Below are positions 63,172 through 64,000 of a DNA stretch of 64,000 nt, one piece after another (the first letter of the stretch is position 1; each line of letters begins with the position of its first letter). The position numbers and the translations under genes were made by a program. This DNA comes from Thermodesulfovibrio thiophilus DSM 17215 (GTDB lineage Bacteria; Nitrospirota; Thermodesulfovibrionia; Thermodesulfovibrionales; Thermodesulfovibrionaceae). The stretch spans positions 62,001 through 126,000 of the forward strand of contig NZ_AUIU01000011.1 of assembly GCF_000423865.1 (NCBI RefSeq), read 5' to 3'. The notes under the pieces are model-generated. The model did no database searches. It worked only from the letters and a program-made list of their open reading frames with translations, and was not told where the DNA came from.

Positions 63172-64000
63172 TTAACTTGTAAGTTTCTGTTTTATCAGTT
63201 CTTCAATTTTGTTTATCATGTTTTGCACTTTTTCATTGTCTTCATCTTCCACCATAATTCTGATTTTTGGTTCTGTGCCTGAAGGTCTTATAAGTATTCT
63301 TCCTTTTATTTGTTTTTGAAGTTTCCCGATTTCTGAACTCAAGGCCTCCAGTCTTTTCAAAACTTCATATTTTGAAAAAGTTTCAGGAATTTTTATATTT
63401 TTTAAAGCCTGTGGATATTTATGGATATTTTGTATTAACTCGCTTAAAGCTTTATTATTTTTCATCATTATATATGCCATCTGAACAGATGTAATAGCAC
63501 CATCGCCAGTACAGGAATAATCAAGACATATTATATGTCCTGACTGTTCTCCTCCAAGATTATATCCGCATTTAAGCATCTCATCAACAACATATTTATC
63601 ACCAATATTTGTTCTTATCATTTTTATTCCTTTTTCTTTAAGATAGTTTTCAATTCCCAAATTTGTCATAACAGTTCCAACAATAGTATTTTTCTTAAGT
63701 TTTCCTTCTTTTTTTAATTCATCTGCCCAGACAGTTAAAATCAAATCACCATCAACAACGTTACCTTTTTCATCCACAAGAATTGTCCTGTCTGCATCTC
63801 CATCATGGGCAATTCCAAGCTGAGAAGCTGTTTCTCTAACTTTTTTTATTAATCCTTCAGGATAGAGAGCCCCACATCCTCTGTTTATATTCAATCCATC
63901 AGGTTTATCATTGATTGTTATAACCTGAGCACCAAGTTCTCTGAAAAGTATTGGTGTGATTTTGTAAGCTGCTCCATTTGCAGGATCTATAACCACTTTG
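63172..64000 (-). CDS. glmM: Phosphoglucosamine mutase, 3' part
   Basis: Interconverts glucosamine 6- and 1-phosphate for peptidoglycan and LPS. The gene runs off the right edge of the window: the frame is open to 64000, and what might look like a start at 63996 is an internal GTG (KVVIDPANGA). The visible 276 or so residues include the Mg2+ loop AHDGDADRTIL, the specificity loop GGEQSGHI and the phosphate loop RPSGTEPKIRIM. The phosphoserine loop lies outside. The GEQSGH loop favours GlmM over other members. It precedes comEC by 17 nt. Confidence 0.94.
   Translation of the reverse strand, partial: KVVIDPANGAAYKITPILFRELGAQVITINDKPDGLNINRGCGALYPEGLIKKVRETASQLGIAHDGDADRTILVDEKGNVVDGDLILTVWADELKKEGKLKKNTIVGTVMTNLGIENYLKEKGIKMIRTNIGDKYVVDEMLKCGYNLGGEQSGHIICLDYSCTGDGAITSVQMAYIMMKNNKALSELIQNIHKYPQALKNIKIPETFSKYEVLKRLEALSSEIGKLQKQIKGRILIRPSGTEPKIRIMVEDEDNEKVQNMINKIEELIKQKLTS

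Noticed and set aside
1-64000. CRISPR arrays, rRNA, tRNA genes, insertion sequences
   Set aside because: No regularly spaced direct repeats, no tRNA-like cloverleaf with a T-loop GTTCGA pattern, no transposase frame and no rRNA-like conserved stretch were seen in the gaps.

Overview
The window is AT-rich, densely packed bacterial DNA. The gene set points to an anaerobic, menaquinone-using, Gram-negative, probably sulfate-reducing bacterium. The evidence is a complete Hmc-type transmembrane redox complex with a 16-haem cytochrome c, futalosine-pathway menaquinone genes (mqnE, mqnC, mqnA), two-subunit pyruvate carboxylase, selB, a Cbi-type nickel/cobalt importer, and KDO synthesis plus an outer-membrane porin. 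From memory of gene content and protein style, the best guess is a Thermodesulfovibrio-like member of the Nitrospirota. No database search was possible, so this is an inference.

Layout. 1-3811 (+): the 3' end of dnaK, dnaJ and a zinc-type ABC importer (znuACB). 3804-6227 (-): a Lon-family protease with degenerate ATPase motifs. 6228-6740 has no intact gene but holds what looks like the last codons of a restriction-modification methylase. 6741-10459 (-): a tight string of radical SAM/SPASM enzyme, hemE, purN, rsmD and coaD. 10585-19969 (-): pycA, pycB, M50 protease, trpS, E1-like enzyme, an unknown protein, bioA, a propeller lipoprotein and kdsA. 20091-26319 (+): mqnE, mqnC, a thioredoxin-reductase-like flavoprotein, a HEAT protein, archease, rtcB and mqnA. 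26308-31110 (-): a hexose phosphomutase and a three-gene sugar/glycosylation set. 31639-34686 (+): aroE, trxA, a TlpA-like protein and ffh. 34692-39196 (-): a nickel/cobalt uptake operon running from outer-membrane porin to ATPase, behind a very short leader that is almost entirely an intrinsic terminator. 39599-40042 (+): a stand-alone LigD-type 3'-phosphoesterase. 40002-44228 (-): hslO, a SAM-hydrolase family gene, pyrD, pyrK, greA and a small membrane protein. 44402-47291 (+): a KAS II-like synthase and an acyl-CoA ligase, ended by a terminator. 47431-54657 (+): the redox-complex operon. 54746-64000 (-): ispDF, PIN/TRAM protein, HtrA protease, selB, hisH, comEC and the 3' part of glmM.

How the parts fit. 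The most distinctive locus is 47431-54657. It encodes a tryptophan-rich propeller resembling TmcD, followed by HmcE-, HmcF-, HmcA- (16 haems), HmcD- (38 aa), HmcB- and HmcC-like proteins. It looks like an Hmc complex in permuted gene order with a Tmc-type accessory gene at its head, and would link periplasmic cytochromes, the menaquinone pool and a cytoplasmic CCG-domain iron-sulfur subunit. Menaquinone would come from the futalosine genes in the same window. The nickel/cobalt operon would serve metalloenzymes such as hydrogenases, and selB implies selenoproteins; both kinds of target lie outside the window.

No rRNA or tRNA gene, CRISPR array or intact mobile element was recognised. Several genes (the radical SAM gene, mqnE and the KAS gene) have -10-like boxes so close to the start codon that leaderless transcripts are likely. 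Start codons were moved from the longest ORF where a Shine-Dalgarno site or neighbour overlap favoured another (znuB, purN, ligD-like, hslO, hmcE-like, ispDF).
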